DNA of 64,000 bases from Bactericera cockerelli. Its lineage: Eukaryota > Arthropoda > Insecta > Hemiptera > Triozidae. Within the stretch, counting starts at the first letter, position 1; each line of letters begins with the position of its first letter. The position numbers were made by a program, and so were the translations under genes. The notes beneath the pieces were generated by a model. That model was not told the origin of the DNA. It saw only the letters and a list, made by a program, of their open reading frames with translations, and did not search any database. This document shows, piece after piece, positions 43,017-54,115 of this stretch. The stretch is from contig CM044967.1 in NCBI GenBank assembly GCA_024516035.1, positions 4,148,859 through 4,212,858 on the forward strand, read 5' to 3'.

Positions 43017-43146
43017 GGGCGGAATTAATAGACAATATCAATAACTTAAGTCATTGCTAAGCGTCAGTTTTCCCTGTCTTACACAATACGCAATCGATGA
43101 CTTAGCGCCACAGAGGTATTACATAAACGTCTATTAAATTCCGCCC
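43017..43146. mobile_element. GGGCGG MITE, complete, opposite orientation, TTA duplication
   Basis: 130 bp, inverted relative to the previous copy; flanked by TTA on both sides (43,014-43,016 and 43,147-43,149). TIR GGGCGGAATTAATAGAC / GTCTATTAAATTCCGCCC. A 3-bp TTA duplication fits PIF/Harbinger. Confidence 0.75.
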
Positions 43147-43232
43147 TTAGTTTTCCCCATCTAAGACAGTACACAAATCGAGACTTAGCGCCACAGAGGT
43201 ATTACAAAAACGTCTATTAATTCCGCACTAAA
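43147..43232. mobile_element. GGGCGG MITE, partial third copy
   Basis: TTTTCCCCATCTAAGACAGT, GACTTAGCGCCACAGAGGTA and ACGTCTATTAATTCCGC follow the previous copy directly, so three copies sit within 400 bp. Confidence 0.65.
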
Positions 43233-43371
43233 GGACTCTAGAGATTTTGAGACTTGAACCACCGACTTTCAGGTTTCAGGTCCGCCGCCTTATCGATCCA
43301 GCTTATTACTTGTCTTTGATGCAAAGTAATGAAAACACACAGAAATGGTTAAACGAAAAATAGCAATGTCT

Positions 43372-43545
43372 TTTCCGGGTAGCTTAGTGGTCAAGGCGTC
43401 TGTCTGGTAATCCAGAGGTCGTGGGTTCGAAACCCAACCGGGACAGGACTCCTCCCATTTGGAATTTTGACCACATATTAATACGTCTTTTACCACTGCT
43501 GGAATAGTGGGTCCCATAAGTTCCAATTGGGCAGTATGATCAGTA
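43372..43545 (+). mobile_element. SINE family A (variant)
   Basis: TCCGGGTAGCTTAGTGGTCA, GTCTGGTAATCCAGAGGTCG, GGGTTCGAAACCCAACCGGG, GACCACATATTAATACGTCT, GGGCAGTATGATCAGTA. Confidence 0.65.
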
Positions 43546-44111
43546 TCAGTATAAACAGAAGAGTGAGAAGTATCAGACAGCTGTTTGTAGCTTATTTTCT
43601 CTCATCAGCAAATACTAGTTCTGGTATGTAATAAATAAAAAAACCAAATCTGCATAGTAAATAAGACAATATTATATTATCAGCAATAATATTATTCTAG
43701 CAGTTACTAGCCTTATTATAAATTATAAGACAGGTACTCAAACACATACACACAATAAAATAAGCAGGCAAAGTAAAAAGATCAAATGTCAAAACCGACA
43801 AAAGGCGCGATATTAATGTTGTGAAAAACTCAGCCATCATTAAAAAAAAAAAATTCTAGACTTTATAAAAGATTTCAATTCTGCAGAGCAAGGGCATTCT
43901 TATTTTCAATCCACGTCTTGGAGGTACTTTAGTTTTTTCAAACTTTGAAGATAGTATAAATATTTTTAAATGATGCAACCTTGACCAAGTAATCTTCTTC
44001 AGTGAGATGTTTGAAGCCAACCTGAGAAACAAGAACTAGGCCCGGTCTAGGCAACGGATTTTGTTACACATGAAGATGAAGTTTGATTTATTTCTGGAGT
44101 AGCAAGAGCCA

Positions 44112-44445
44112 TTAATAACACCCTTTCGTGGAAGGTAACCACCAGGCGAGGTTAATGCTTAGAGCATTTTCTACCACCTAACTCTTATTAGGGCGGAATT
44201 GTTAGACGTTTTTGTAATACCTCTGTGTCGCTAAGTCACGGATTGCGTATTGTATAAGATAGGGAAAATCGACACTTACCAACGACTTAAGTTATTGATG
44301 TTGTCTATTAATTCCGCCTTTAGTATCTTATTTTCATGTGGTTTCAAACTCAAATGAATGAAGAAAAATTCATGCATTGGGTGGGATTCGAACCAACGGA
44401 TCCCTACGCTACCTGGATTATCAGACCAGCGCGTTAACTATATTG
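44112..44445 (-). mobile_element. SINE family B interrupted by a GGGCGG MITE
   Basis: B sequence runs GGTAACCACCAGGCGAGGTT to ACCACCTAACTCTTA, is broken by the MITE at 44,191-44,319, and resumes with TATCTTATTTTCATGTGG and ATTCGAACCAACGGATCCCT. Confidence 0.8.
44191..44319. mobile_element. GGGCGG MITE nested in a B SINE
   Basis: TIR GGGCGGAATTGTTAGAC / GTCTATTAATTCCGCCT; TTA on both sides (44,188-44,190 and 44,320-44,322). Other B copies have an uninterrupted sequence here, which gives the empty site. Confidence 0.8.
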
Positions 44446-44504
44446 CAATTAGTGCTAATTTTTTTTTATTTATAAGTTGAACTTTTTTTAAAATAGATGA
44501 GTGT

Positions 44505-44705
44505 TTCACAGCCTTTTTTTATTTCGTAGAAAATTGTAGAAATAAATAGGGTATTTCGTAAAAATAAAAAACGTAGAAATGAAACATTAGCTACTGTAGA
44601 CGCTTCTGGTCTGTGTTGCAGCCATAAATTTTTGTCGGCGCGGGGGTCGAACCCGGAACCTTCCGCATGGCAAGCGAGTGCTTAACCACTGAGCTATTCG
44701 TGCTC
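44505..44705 (-). mobile_element. SINE family G
   Basis: GATGAGTGTTTCACAGCC at the left, GCTACTGTAGACGCTTCTGG, GGGTCGAACCCGGAACCTTC and GGCAAGCGAGTGCTTAACCA complement the G head and body at 61,512-61,800. Confidence 0.65.
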
Positions 44706-45455
44706 TTTGTTTGAAGCAGTATTAAACTTAAGACAAGTCAGACACCAACTCGGATTTTCAACCAATCACAGTTCATAATCTCATAATCCAAGTTTCGGAC
44801 AGTCTGGCTTATCTTAACTTTAATCCTGTTTTATAATACATTGAAGAAGTAGTCTGCTGCAGGCCGCAAGACTCTGGCGCAACCGCAAGTAGCATAGTGA
44901 GTAAAGTGCCTTTAATCATCTTAGAAGCCAAATAAAAATGGCTTAGGATGGGTCCTCTGTATACAAAAAAGAAATGAAAAAAAAAAAAGATTTATTATTA
45001 TTCATATTATTATTAACCACTTCAACCGCTAATGCACAAAAAGTGAGAAGTTCTAATCTTAATATATAAATCCTAATATATAAAATCCATTTTAGTGTTT
45101 TTAATACTACCAATGCACGTTATGTTTTGTGGGTAGCACAGCGTTATTCAGAGCTTCGTATACTTTCCTATATAAATTATTTCTCTTTTATATATTAAGA
45201 TAAAATTGGAAAGAAGCATTACCAGAACAGACACATTTAGTTTATGACATCCTATATTGAGTATCTGGCCATTCTGGAACATAAAAACACACAAACATGA
45301 ATACATGAGTATTAGGGACGAATTATAAATATGATTACAACAAAGATAAGTCGGACCATCCCTCCAGTCGGGCTATAGTGCTCTCTGATTGGTTGAAACT
45401 CCGACTTGAGGAAGTTTTTATAAAACCTAGGATCAGGTTCCAAACTATTAAGTAG

Positions 45456-45660
45456 GCCAACCTCCGTGGCTCACTGGTTAAGAGCATTGGTTACTGACCC
45501 GGAGGTCGCGGGTTCGAATCCCGGCCGGAGCGGAAATTTCTGACCGAAATTTTCCGTTTCCGAATGGCATGGATGTACCTAAAGGTAAAGTGCCCTGAAA
45601 TAATGCGAAAGCGGTTCCGGGCACACTTATACCTCTTTTTTTAAAAAATAAAAAAATAAA
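45456..45660 (+). mobile_element. SINE family D
   Basis: CCAACCTCCGTGGCTCACTG, GCGGGTTCGAATCCCGGCCG, AGTGCCCTGAAATAATGCGA, (AAAAAT)n tail. Matches 15,032-15,225 closely. Confidence 0.75.
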
Positions 45661-45830
45661 AAATAAAAAGGTACTCTCGTAACCTGAAGGTCCATGGTTC
45701 GAGTCCCTAGATTTGCAAATTATCTACAGTGAATCGGATGGAGCAATTATTGTAACATCACACAAATACGATAACGTAAAATCTACTGATAAACTATTGA
45801 TAAAGTGAAACTATTTATCTAATTTTACAG

Positions 45831-45969
45831 TCTACACAAATCACTAGCACTTCAAGTTACCAACCTCCTTTTTGAAGCAGAGGATTTCTCTGTGTATCCA
45901 GAGAGGAAATGCGGCAGCTGTGATGGGCACAGTGCCTCGTTCCTCAGACTAGTATTAGGGAATATTTAA
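45831..45969 (+). CDS. Exon-like open stretch, unidentified
   Basis: After an acceptor-like CTAATTTTACAG, one frame is open for 45 codons to TAA: LHKSLALQVTNLLFEAEDFS, VYPERKCGSCDGHSASFLRL, VLGNI. It is Cys-containing and not low-complexity. It lacks a nearby poly(A) signal and I do not recognise it. It could be a terminal exon or a transposon fragment. Confidence 0.25.
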
Positions 45970-46089
45970 TATCTTGTAGTAATGCATACCTATTTGTAAT
46001 TTTGATTATATGTAATTTTTCACTCTAACTGGTAAATATACTAATGTAGTAATTGTAAAAGACTGAACTGTATATCTTCAATTGTATAC

Positions 46090-46245
46090 CACTCATACCT
46101 CGTGAGGAAAAATGAGAAGCTGCTTTAATGTGAGCAGCGACCAATGGCGGAATTATAGGCAAGAATAAGATATTAGGATAACAAAGATACGGTAAAGTCC
46201 TATAATTCTGCGCTACCCACTACAATTGTGATATAATAACACAAA
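46090..46245 (+). mobile_element. SINE family E, 3' part
   Basis: CATACCTCGTGAGGAAAAAT, GCAGCGACCAATGGCGGAAT, AAGTCCTATAATTCTGCGCT, TGTGATATAATAACACAAAG. Confidence 0.6.
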
Positions 46246-46772
46246 GAACACACATTTATTTATTTATATCTCTAAGTTATCATATATTTTGTCTTAATGA
46301 CAATCGTGATATACCATAATTTTATTACTCAAACTACCCTTACTAAATATATGCCGTAGGTACTTGGGACTCGCACAATATCTCTATGACAAAGAAATGA
46401 AACTTAATAGATCTCATTAATGTTCATGTTTTTCAGGCTTAAGCGCTTGTTAATATTGTCAGGAGGTACCTTTAATTGATCATTATTTTCTTCGACTTTT
46501 TAATCAAGTAGTAAAAATCAAGGATTAGCAGAATCCACTCTCCGCGTTAATGAAAAATACAACATGCTTTAGTTACTCTAGTTATTCTTTCATATGAATA
46601 CCTAATTAACATGATATGCAGAGCACCTACCTACTATAGCTATGTCAAATATACATTGTAATCTACAAATATCAAACTCATTTCAACATGATATCCGATA
46701 ATCTTTTATTAACATATAAATTATCTGATTAAATTTTCAATTTAAAATTTCAATTCGAAGTGTAACAGAAGT

Positions 46773-46943
46773 CACCGTGGTCGAGTGGTATAGCGAACTA
46801 GGCTTGTACGCATGGCGACCTGGAATAATAGTTTTTTAGTACGGAAATAGACACCAACTACAGAGCTTTCTAGAGATGGCAAGAGTTTGCACATTACCAG
46901 CACTTTGCCAAGTCTGCTATCAAAGTGTGGTTGAGAGAGAGAA

Positions 46944-46980
<37 letters not shown>

Positions 46981-47320
46981 AGTGAGAGGGAGAGAGAGAG
47001 AGAAAGAGAGAGAGAGAGTAATAGACACCAACTGCAGAGCTTTCTAGAGATGGCAAGCTTTAGCACATTACCAGCACTTTGCCAACTCTGCTATCAAAGT
47101 GTGGTTGAGGGAGAGGGAGAGAGAGTAATACAGACCAACTACAGAGCTCTCTAGAGATGGCAAGCTTTTGCTCATTACCAGCACTTTGCCAAGTCTGCTA
47201 TCAAAGTGTGGTTGAGGGAGAGGGAGAGAGAGTAATACAGACCAACTACAGAGCTCTCTAGAGATGGCAAGCTTTTGCACATTACCAGCACTTTGCCAGG
47301 TCTGCTATCAAAGTGTGGTT

Positions 47321-47413
<93 letters not shown>

Positions 47414-47599
47414 ATAGACAGCAACTACAGAGCTTTCTAGAGATGGCAAGATTTTGCACATTACCAGCACTTTGCCAAGTCTGCTATCAAAGTGTGGTTG
47501 AGAGAAAGAGAGAGAGAGAGAGAGAATTTTTTTTTTTGAATTTGAAATAAAACTTTATTTATTGAATATATTTAGATTTACAATTACTATAACACCTCC

Positions 47600-47651
<52 letters not shown>

Positions 47652-47760
47652 GACACCAACTACAGAGCTTTCTAGAGATGGCAAGAGTTTTCACATTACC
47701 AGCACTTTGCCAAGTCTGCTATCAAAGTGTGGTTGAGAGAGAATGAGAGAAAGAGAGAGA
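46773..47760 (+). repeat. ~90-bp modules joined by GA microsatellites, started by an E SINE head
   Basis: Six copies of a ~90-bp module (CAACTACAGAGCTTTCTAGA...CAGCACTTTGCCAAGTCTGC...GTGTGGTTGAGAG; starts near 46,847, 47,021, 47,131, 47,232, 47,412, 47,650), each ending in a GA tract from a few to about 95 bp long. A truncated E head (TCACCGTGGTCGAGTGGTAT) at 46,773-46,826 lies at the left edge. An AT-rich insert is at 47,526-47,600. Confidence 0.88.
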
Positions 47761-47764
47761 TAAT

Positions 47765-48335
47765 AGAGAAAGAGTTTGAGCAAGATCTGTGATCTCGATT
47801 AACATCAATGGTTTGGACCCAGAACAACCATCATAGGAACCCTTTTGAATTTTATTATTTAACCGCACAATTCCACATCAACTCTTGATGGTTTCGTGGA
47901 GTTTGTTTACCATCTCGCCTGATTTCAGTCATTAAGGACCTTCGTCGGGGATTGGGTCAGACTTGGATTAACCGCTAAATCTGTTCTACTCTCCGCGCTT
48001 CCAGCCCTGGAGTATAATCTCCATGCCACCTTCTCAATCTCTAGTTCATTGAAGAATTGCAGAGTCGCTATTAGCATACTACAAACGGAGATTATCTTCT
48101 TCATTTCAACCATCCCGAATCATCCCAGTCGTTGCCCAGACTTTGAACGTGAGGTGTCGCGTTGCGTTTATCATCTGGCGTTCTTCTTTTTTTTTCTCGT
48201 TTTGAGTTTATTTCGATCGTGAGATATTTTAATTTTGGTAAAAAAATAATCGCAAACTTTGTGTGGTGTGACTGTGCGTTCCCGAAGATTTTGGATATTT
48301 TCTGCTAGCGACAACAAATAAACAAGGTAATTTAA
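47765..48335 (+). other. Repeat-free stretch; possible untranslated first exon
   Basis: Free of recognised repeats and more GC-balanced, with a TTTCAGTCATTAAGG initiator-like site near 47,924 and a donor-like AAACAAG|GTAATT near 48,325. No long ORF. A non-coding first exon of an off-window gene is possible. Confidence 0.2.
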
Positions 48336-48623
48336 CAGTTTTACACATTTTTTTTTAAATAAAAAAAATTCTCTCATTTTACGCCATTTTTTGTAAGAAT
48401 TTTACATTGTAAGCACAATAATGGTGTTAAATTTGCTTACTTTGTTGTACGTTAGTGAGAAAAATGACGTTAGAATAGTAGATAAATATGAGCTAGTGCA
48501 TACACTGTACTCGTATAATTGAGCAGAAGCTTTTTTTATTAATGCAAAGTTTATTGATTATTTGATTACTTCTATAGAAAATTAGTAAAACAGGTATTGA
48601 TGGATAGGTACCTATAATAGTAG

Positions 48624-48815
48624 TACAGTCAAAGCTGGATATATAATGGACTCGGATATAATTAGAAACCTCTTTATAATAGAGAGAAATCTCAGGTCCC
48701 TGCGTCACCTGTTTAAGTGTTCATGTGTAATAGAGAAACTGACTTAATTAGAAACCTCTTTATAATAGAATTTTTGCTCCGTTCCTTGGGTTCTATTATA
48801 TCCAGGTTCAACTTA
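48624..48815. mobile_element. pogo/Tigger-like MITE
   Basis: Left end TA|CAGTCAAAGCTGGATATATA, right end TATATCCAGGTTCAACT|TA: imperfect TIRs of the CAGTYAAACCTGGATATA type, TA on both sides, 188 bp between. The interior TTAGAAACCTCTTTATAATA is present twice. Another single end (CTACAGTCAAACCTGGAATA) is at 4,235. Confidence 0.65.
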
Positions 48816-49246
48816 ATACTAAAATCGAACAGAATGCACAAAAGCTTAACATAATTTACGTATATTTAGTGTTGATCACAGTCTGTTACACAAATCAGCT
48901 TCACTAAAATGGGACCTGTGACCTGCTCGTAACTGGAAATACTGACGGTTAGATTATGACTACCCTCCAAAAGATTGAGTTTTTAAGATTGATAGATGAA
49001 TGTTCAAGCTTGGATCAGGCTTTGTTTATTATTATTGTAAATTGTAATAAAATATGTTGATTGTATAAAAATGTACATAAAGTATGATCTAAATTGTTTA
49101 TATAATAAATAAAAAAATGTTTAAAAAAACAGTTACTATAACAGTCCAGAAGGCTTTCCCCATTAATCTTCGAGTCACCAAAATTAGAGCTTTTGAATTT
49201 TATCTCGAAAACTGTGAAGAGATTTTTTTTTAAATGTGGGTTTAAA

Positions 49247-49334
49247 GGCCGGAGTGCCAGCACCTCGCTGGATGTTGCTTATCTTCGGTGATCCTACCAG
49301 AACCGGTGCATTCAACGCGCCATCGACGCTGGCG
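49247..49334 (-). mobile_element. 5S rRNA-derived SINE head
   Basis: On the minus strand: GCCAGCGTCGATGGCGCGTT, GAATGCACCGGTTCTGGTAG, GATCACCGAAGATAAGCAAC, then ATCCAGCGAGGTGCTGGCAC. It follows eukaryotic 5S rRNA from its first base (GCCAACG..., GAATACATCGGTTCT, GATCACCGAA.TTAAGCA) through the internal control region to about base 85. It then diverges and ends CCGGCC, unlike a functional 5S gene. Confidence 0.7.
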
Positions 49335-49799
49335 AAGGGATTTTTAACTTTGCAAAGTAAAAAAAATTCTTTTTAGTGCTATTTTTTGACTGTCCAGGTC
49401 TTATAGTAATTATTACAAACCGTAATTAACATGGACTTGACACTTGCTCGTGATTAAAATCGATTACATCAGACCAATTAAGGTTTGAGTAATTCATAGC
49501 TTTTTTAAATTTTCCTTTCTTATTTTCTTCAGGTGATCTTACTAGACCCATCAAATTTTTGAGCCTTGATTTCTAAACCAAATCCACTTTAAACATTAAC
49601 TTTTATTTATGAAGTCAATAAACACGTCATTCGGTCATCTTCTTTTACTCTGTCTTATCCCGCTTGAGCAGGGTCGACGTTCTTCAATCTCATGGTTGAG
49701 GTTGTTTGGTTTTGGCACATTTTTTTACGTCATTCGGTCATAACAGGTATAATAGTTCTGAATTTCCACACCATAACCTAATTATGTCCCCACACTATA

Positions 49800-49970
49800 A
49801 TAATAATAACAACACTCCTTGATGGAATGTAACCACCAGGCGAGGTTAATTCTCAAAGCATTTTTTACCACCTAACCCTCAGAGTCTTATTATTATGTGG
49901 AAAAATTCATACACTGGTTGGGATTCGAACCAACGGATATCTAAGCTAGCTGCATTACCAGGACACACTA
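49800..49970 (-). mobile_element. SINE family B
   Basis: ATGTAACCACCAGGCGAGGT, CTCAGAGTCTTATTATTATG, GGGATTCGAACCAACGGATA. Confidence 0.65.
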
Positions 49971-50245
49971 CTTACCTAATACTTATTATAAATATTACCC
50001 TCATGTTTCTGATACGAGTACCAAAGTTTAGATATCTATGGCTCATAGAATTTTACTATTGAATGTATGAGCGACGCTACAAAAGCTATATAAAATCACT
50101 TGCTAAGCTACCGTCTTGCTTCAAGGTTGATCAAGAATTTCTTGCTTCACCACAAAGAATTCAAACATTTATTGCTACTTATTCTACGCCTTTATTACAT
50201 TTGCATCACTCATATCATCAATGCCCTGAGGATTAACTGATTCAT

Positions 50246-50325
50246 GTCCTGGTAGCTCAGTGGTCTTGCGACGATCTGGTAGTCCAGAGGTCGTGGGGTT
50301 CGAAACCGAGCCGGGTCATGACAGC
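50246..50325 (+). mobile_element. SINE family A head
   Basis: TGTCCTGGTAGCTCAGTGGT, CTGGTAGTCCAGAGGTCGTG, GTTCGAAACCGAGCCGGGTC, then unrelated sequence. Confidence 0.6.
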
Positions 50326-50442
50326 GCATTATCCAAAGGCACCGAAATAGTACCATCTGCGCTCAATACCAAATGCGCCGGTGAGCAACTCTTGGGATTT
50401 TGGGATATATTGTATAGTAATGTATACTTGTATACATAGCTC

Positions 50443-50590
50443 AACCGACCTCAGTAGCTCGATCGATAAGGCGGCAGACTTGCAACCTGGAGGTCGGTGG
50501 TTCAAGTCCCGGTTTCAGCGTAGATTTTGTAAAGCGAGTTTCATTAGTTGTGATATCACGAAAGTGATTAACACAAATATGATAACTTTT
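50443..50590 (+). mobile_element. SINE family C, full length
   Basis: CCGACCTCAGTAGCTCGATC, GGTCGGTGGTTCAAGTCCCG, TTTCAGCGTAGATTTTGTAA, GTGATATCACGAAAGTGATT, AACACAAATATGATAACTTT. A near-consensus copy. Confidence 0.8.
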
Positions 50591-50984
50591 AATTGTGACA
50601 TTCAATTTCATGATTCACACAAAATATCATAACCTTTAAACCTTTTGCTCCTTAAATTCTCCGAAGATTATCGACTCGTATTACAGACAAATTGATTGAA
50701 CACCCTCTATGCTAATTTGAATGGCTGGTAATAAAATTGGCAACTCACAAGGTCACATGTAATGTTTCTTTGTGTTAGTCTGCTATTATATCACAACTTA
50801 ATGGATACCTTCTCAATACTGAACTTGTTGTCTCAGTAATCCTTTACTTCCTCTTCTATTAGAATTAGAAGAAAGTTTTCAGTGGTTATTGTCCACTGAC
50901 CTCGTTGTAGGTTTTCAGTGAAAACTGCATAAAATAAACATCGCGACTTAATTAAATCTATTGTGAACAATTGATTCTGTTTGC

Positions 50985-51215
50985 TTTTAACGTCCTGATT
51001 TGACTTATTCAGAACGGGAGTTTTACCCTTCAATCGCTGGGAATTGTACCAGCTACCCACAGTAACCTCACCCAGCCTGAGTTGGTCCGAAATGCCAGCT
51101 CACGAGTTCGGAGGGAACAGATTTTTTCCTCTGAAAAGTCTTCACAACCCGGGATCGAACTCAAGATCTCTAGACCACGGGCAGTAGTCAAAACCGTTTC
51201 ACCACGAGTGTTGGC
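50985..51215 (-). mobile_element. SINE family F
   Basis: TACCCACAGTAACCTCACCC, GTTCGGAGGGAACAGA, CGGGATCGAACTCAAGATCT and CTAGACCACGGGCAGTAGTC complement the F head and body. Confidence 0.65.
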
Positions 51216-52090
51216 TTCGTTCAGTGGTTAGCGAAGATTAACCCCAATCAGAAACTTGGAAATCGAATCCTTATCATGTTGAAAAAAATAAAAACAGGTA
51301 GTATGTTAACTAACAAACATCTAAAAATAAAATAAGTTTTTTTATAGTAACGGTTAACGGGGATCGACATTGTGACAATATTAAAAGTTTTCCCAGCTTT
51401 CTTTTACAGGATTTATACATATTTAGAAGAACTTCTCACCTTTATGAAATGACTGATGATTGACCGATTTTATTCAATCTTATTTAATATTTTTCTTTCT
51501 CCTATTTCATGTTTGATATCATTTTTTTCTAGATACCATTTTATTCTTTAGATATCATTTTTTTCTAAAGCTTTATTGCTCTTTCTCTAACTTCTGACAG
51601 GGGCAATCGTCTCGCTCTTATATCACAGCTGAAAAGTAAACACCATAAACTACGCTATCGTATTTCTTGACGGGTCCGATGATTTACTGAAGCGTGGCTG
51701 TCTGGCTGAGCGTTTGAAATTACAGTCGTGCTTCTGATTCGCGCAGACAGGACACGAAAGTTACGTCTAATTTAGTCTTGTCCAAGCCAGAGGTGCTTCC
51801 GTTTCTGAAGTTCGCTGCCGTGCGTTCGATTCTAGCCCGTGACTCGTTTTTCGGACAAGCAATTTAAAATACGAGTAAGTCTTTGACTTTGTTAAAACTG
51901 CCAACATAAAGTCATTATTTCGTACGCCAGCAGTATGAATAAAGTAGTTGGTTATTATATTTGTGAAAATCGATGGAAAAAATGTATCTAGCAGCAACAC
52001 AATAAGTAAGTGACTGAGTGTTAGGTAGTTGAAAAAAGTTATCTTATTTGCTTTAGTCACAAAGGTGATATCAAAACTTCTCTAACCTGT
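51216..52090. other. Unassigned stretch
   Basis: 51,690-51,850 holds a tRNA-like stretch ending GCGTTCGATTCTAGCCCG, perhaps another SINE head. No gene seen. Confidence 0.3.
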
Positions 52091-52094
52091 TATA

Positions 52095-52420
52095 GTAAAA
52101 TACCCGAGCTTGGGTCTACTGCCCGTAGTACAGAGATCTCGAGTTCGATCCCCGGTTGGAGCAGACTATTCGAAGAAAATTCTGTTCCCTCCAAACACTT
52201 GAGGCTGGCATTGCCGGCCCTACCCAGGCTGGGTGAGGTAAATGTGGGTAGCTGGTACGATTCCCAGCAATTGAGGGTAACACACCCGTCATGATCAGGA
52301 CGTTAAAACCAAATAGAATCGTTGGCGTTAGGGAGCCATAAAAAAAACGTGCTCCACCCTATCAACCTCAGTCATGAGGTTGAACAATACCGACCCCAAT
52401 AGCAATATAAGCTAAAATGG
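52095..52420 (+). mobile_element. SINE family F, full length
   Basis: CTGCCCGTAGTACAGAGATC, GAGTTCGATCCCCGGTTGGA, TTCTGTTCCCTCCAAACACT, CAGGCTGGGTGAGGTAAATG, AGGACGTTAAAACCAAATAG, CATGAGGTTGAACAATACCG. Confidence 0.75.
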
Positions 52421-52734
52421 GATAAAGGCAAGGGAGATATATATTGGGTCTCAAACCAACGACCTCCAGCTTACGAGTCCGCCGCCTTTTCGATCAAGAT
52501 TCTAAGATAGGTTGGTTTCAGCTAGTTCCTGGTATAATCATAACTCAACGGTTATCTCTAGCTGCTACTTTCTTTCTGGTAGCTACTTCAGCTACCTAGT
52601 TGACCTCTAGTGTCGGGAGGTCGAGAGCACTTTCGTCATATATGAGCGTAGACAGTCCCGCGGTACATCGCTAGTTTACCATGACAGAGATTCCGGGTTC
52701 AAAAACCGACAGCCAATGAAAAATTGTAATAATA

Positions 52735-52845
52735 ATAATAAAACTCTCTAGTGGAAGGCAATCCCAGGCGAGGTTCATGCTCAAAGCATTTTCTACCACC
52801 TAACCCTAAGAGTCTTATTTTTATGTGGTCACAAACTCAAATGTA
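52735..52845 (-). mobile_element. SINE family B, 3' half
   Basis: AGGCAATCCCAGGCGAGGTT, CAAAGCATTTTCTACCACCT, ATGTGGTCACAAACTCAAAT; the head is absent. Confidence 0.6.
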
Positions 52846-52984
52846 AATGTTTAGTAAGCGAAAAGACTGACAACGGAACTATACCAACAGTTAGGGCTAA
52901 ATAATAATATAAGATTACAATGAGAATAGTTGATCGCATATAGAAATATACGAGTATGTAGTGCTTTATTTAGAATGTCAATAT

Positions 52985-53085
52985 GGGTTCAGGACAAGCC
53001 ATCTTTTCAACTTAAGTTGGCTGGAGACCATCACTCCCCCCAGCTGGGGTAGCCAAACTGGTTATTACAACAACAACAACAACAA
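52985..53085 (+). mobile_element. Repeat H, 3' part
   Basis: GGGTTCAGGACAAGCCATCT, GTTGGCTGGAGACCATCACT, (CAA)n. Confidence 0.6.
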
Positions 53086-53825
53086 AAATGAGGAATGAGG
53101 ATAAGGAAAAAGAACCTCCCATATCCGAGATATTGTACGCTGCAATAGACGACTTTAGGGGCGGTCTTTCCTCAGCATTGGTATAATCCTATTTCATAAT
53201 TTGGCCCTTTCTATTTGACCCTTCTTTTCTCTACTTGTCCAAACATCTCAGTGATAATATGACCAATATGACCATGCAGTTGAAAGTGACGTTCAACCCA
53301 AATTAAACAATTTTTACCTTTCTTTCAATAGGTATATTTATGAACTTGCTTGTGCATTTTATAAAACACAGAAGGTGTTTGGATTTTTTGCCTAGAGCAC
53401 CCACCCACTTTAACTTAGGTAGTAAACTCATTCACTACTCTATTTAAAAAAAAAAATCGATCAGGGCATAGATAAAATTTGAGCCTTTACATTTCAGTTC
53501 TTAAACAAACTCTCTTGGACTTTTCTGCCAGACCTGTGATCAAAACTTTGTCCTCGTTGAGACGCAAGCTCTTGTTGTTCTTCTAAATGTCAAGTTCTCA
53601 GCACAAGTTTCAGAGTGAGGAATGACTCGGTCAACATTTCCTGACTCGCACGGAATATCTGTGCACTGAAAGGCATCTTGTTACAAAAAATAAGACATAA
53701 ACAAGTGACCCATTGTTTGAATTGTTTCAGTATGACGTTTTAGTATGAACAGAATTGATGCAATACTTTCTATAGTGATCTTCTAGGTAAAAGAAGTTAT
53801 CATATTAGTGTTAATCACAATCGTT

Positions 53826-54115
53826 GGGTTGGGTGGAAGAGATTGTTAGGACATATGTATATAGTTTGTTTATTTTTTTCTTGTCTTATTAACACTTAGA
53901 CGACGGGTGTACCACCGGTGATACACGCACGTTCGTACGGAATGACGGTGTACCACCGGTGGTACACAATGTCGGAGAGCCGTATTATCGCCGGTCCACG
54001 AGAGAATTCACGAAAAACCATGCCGGTCGTCTAAGTGTTAATATTGTCAATTTTGTATTTTAATTTTTACCATTATTTGTTTGTATATATATTATGTTCT
54101 ACTATTAAGAGTTTC
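53826..54115 (+). mobile_element. Repeat N split by a TTAA element
   Basis: TGGGTGGAAGAGATTG...GGACATATGTATATAGTTTG on the left; TATTGTCAATTTTGTATTTT...TTCTACTATTAAGAGTTT on the right of the inserted element at 53,889-54,041. Confidence 0.7.
53889..54041. mobile_element. piggyBac-like MITE (TTAA duplication)
   Basis: TTAA|CACTTAGACGACGGG at the left, GGTCGTCTAAGTG|TTAA at the right; 153 bp, GC-rich, no ORF. Internal palindromes GGTGTACCACCGGTGATACA and GTGTACCACCGGTGGTACAC. The empty site is visible in repeat N at 17,360-17,380 (TATTATTAATATTATC). Confidence 0.82.

Noticed and set aside
49247..49334. Functional 5S rRNA gene
   Set aside because: Only about the first 85 bases resemble 5S, with many substitutions, and the 3' part and T-run terminator are absent.
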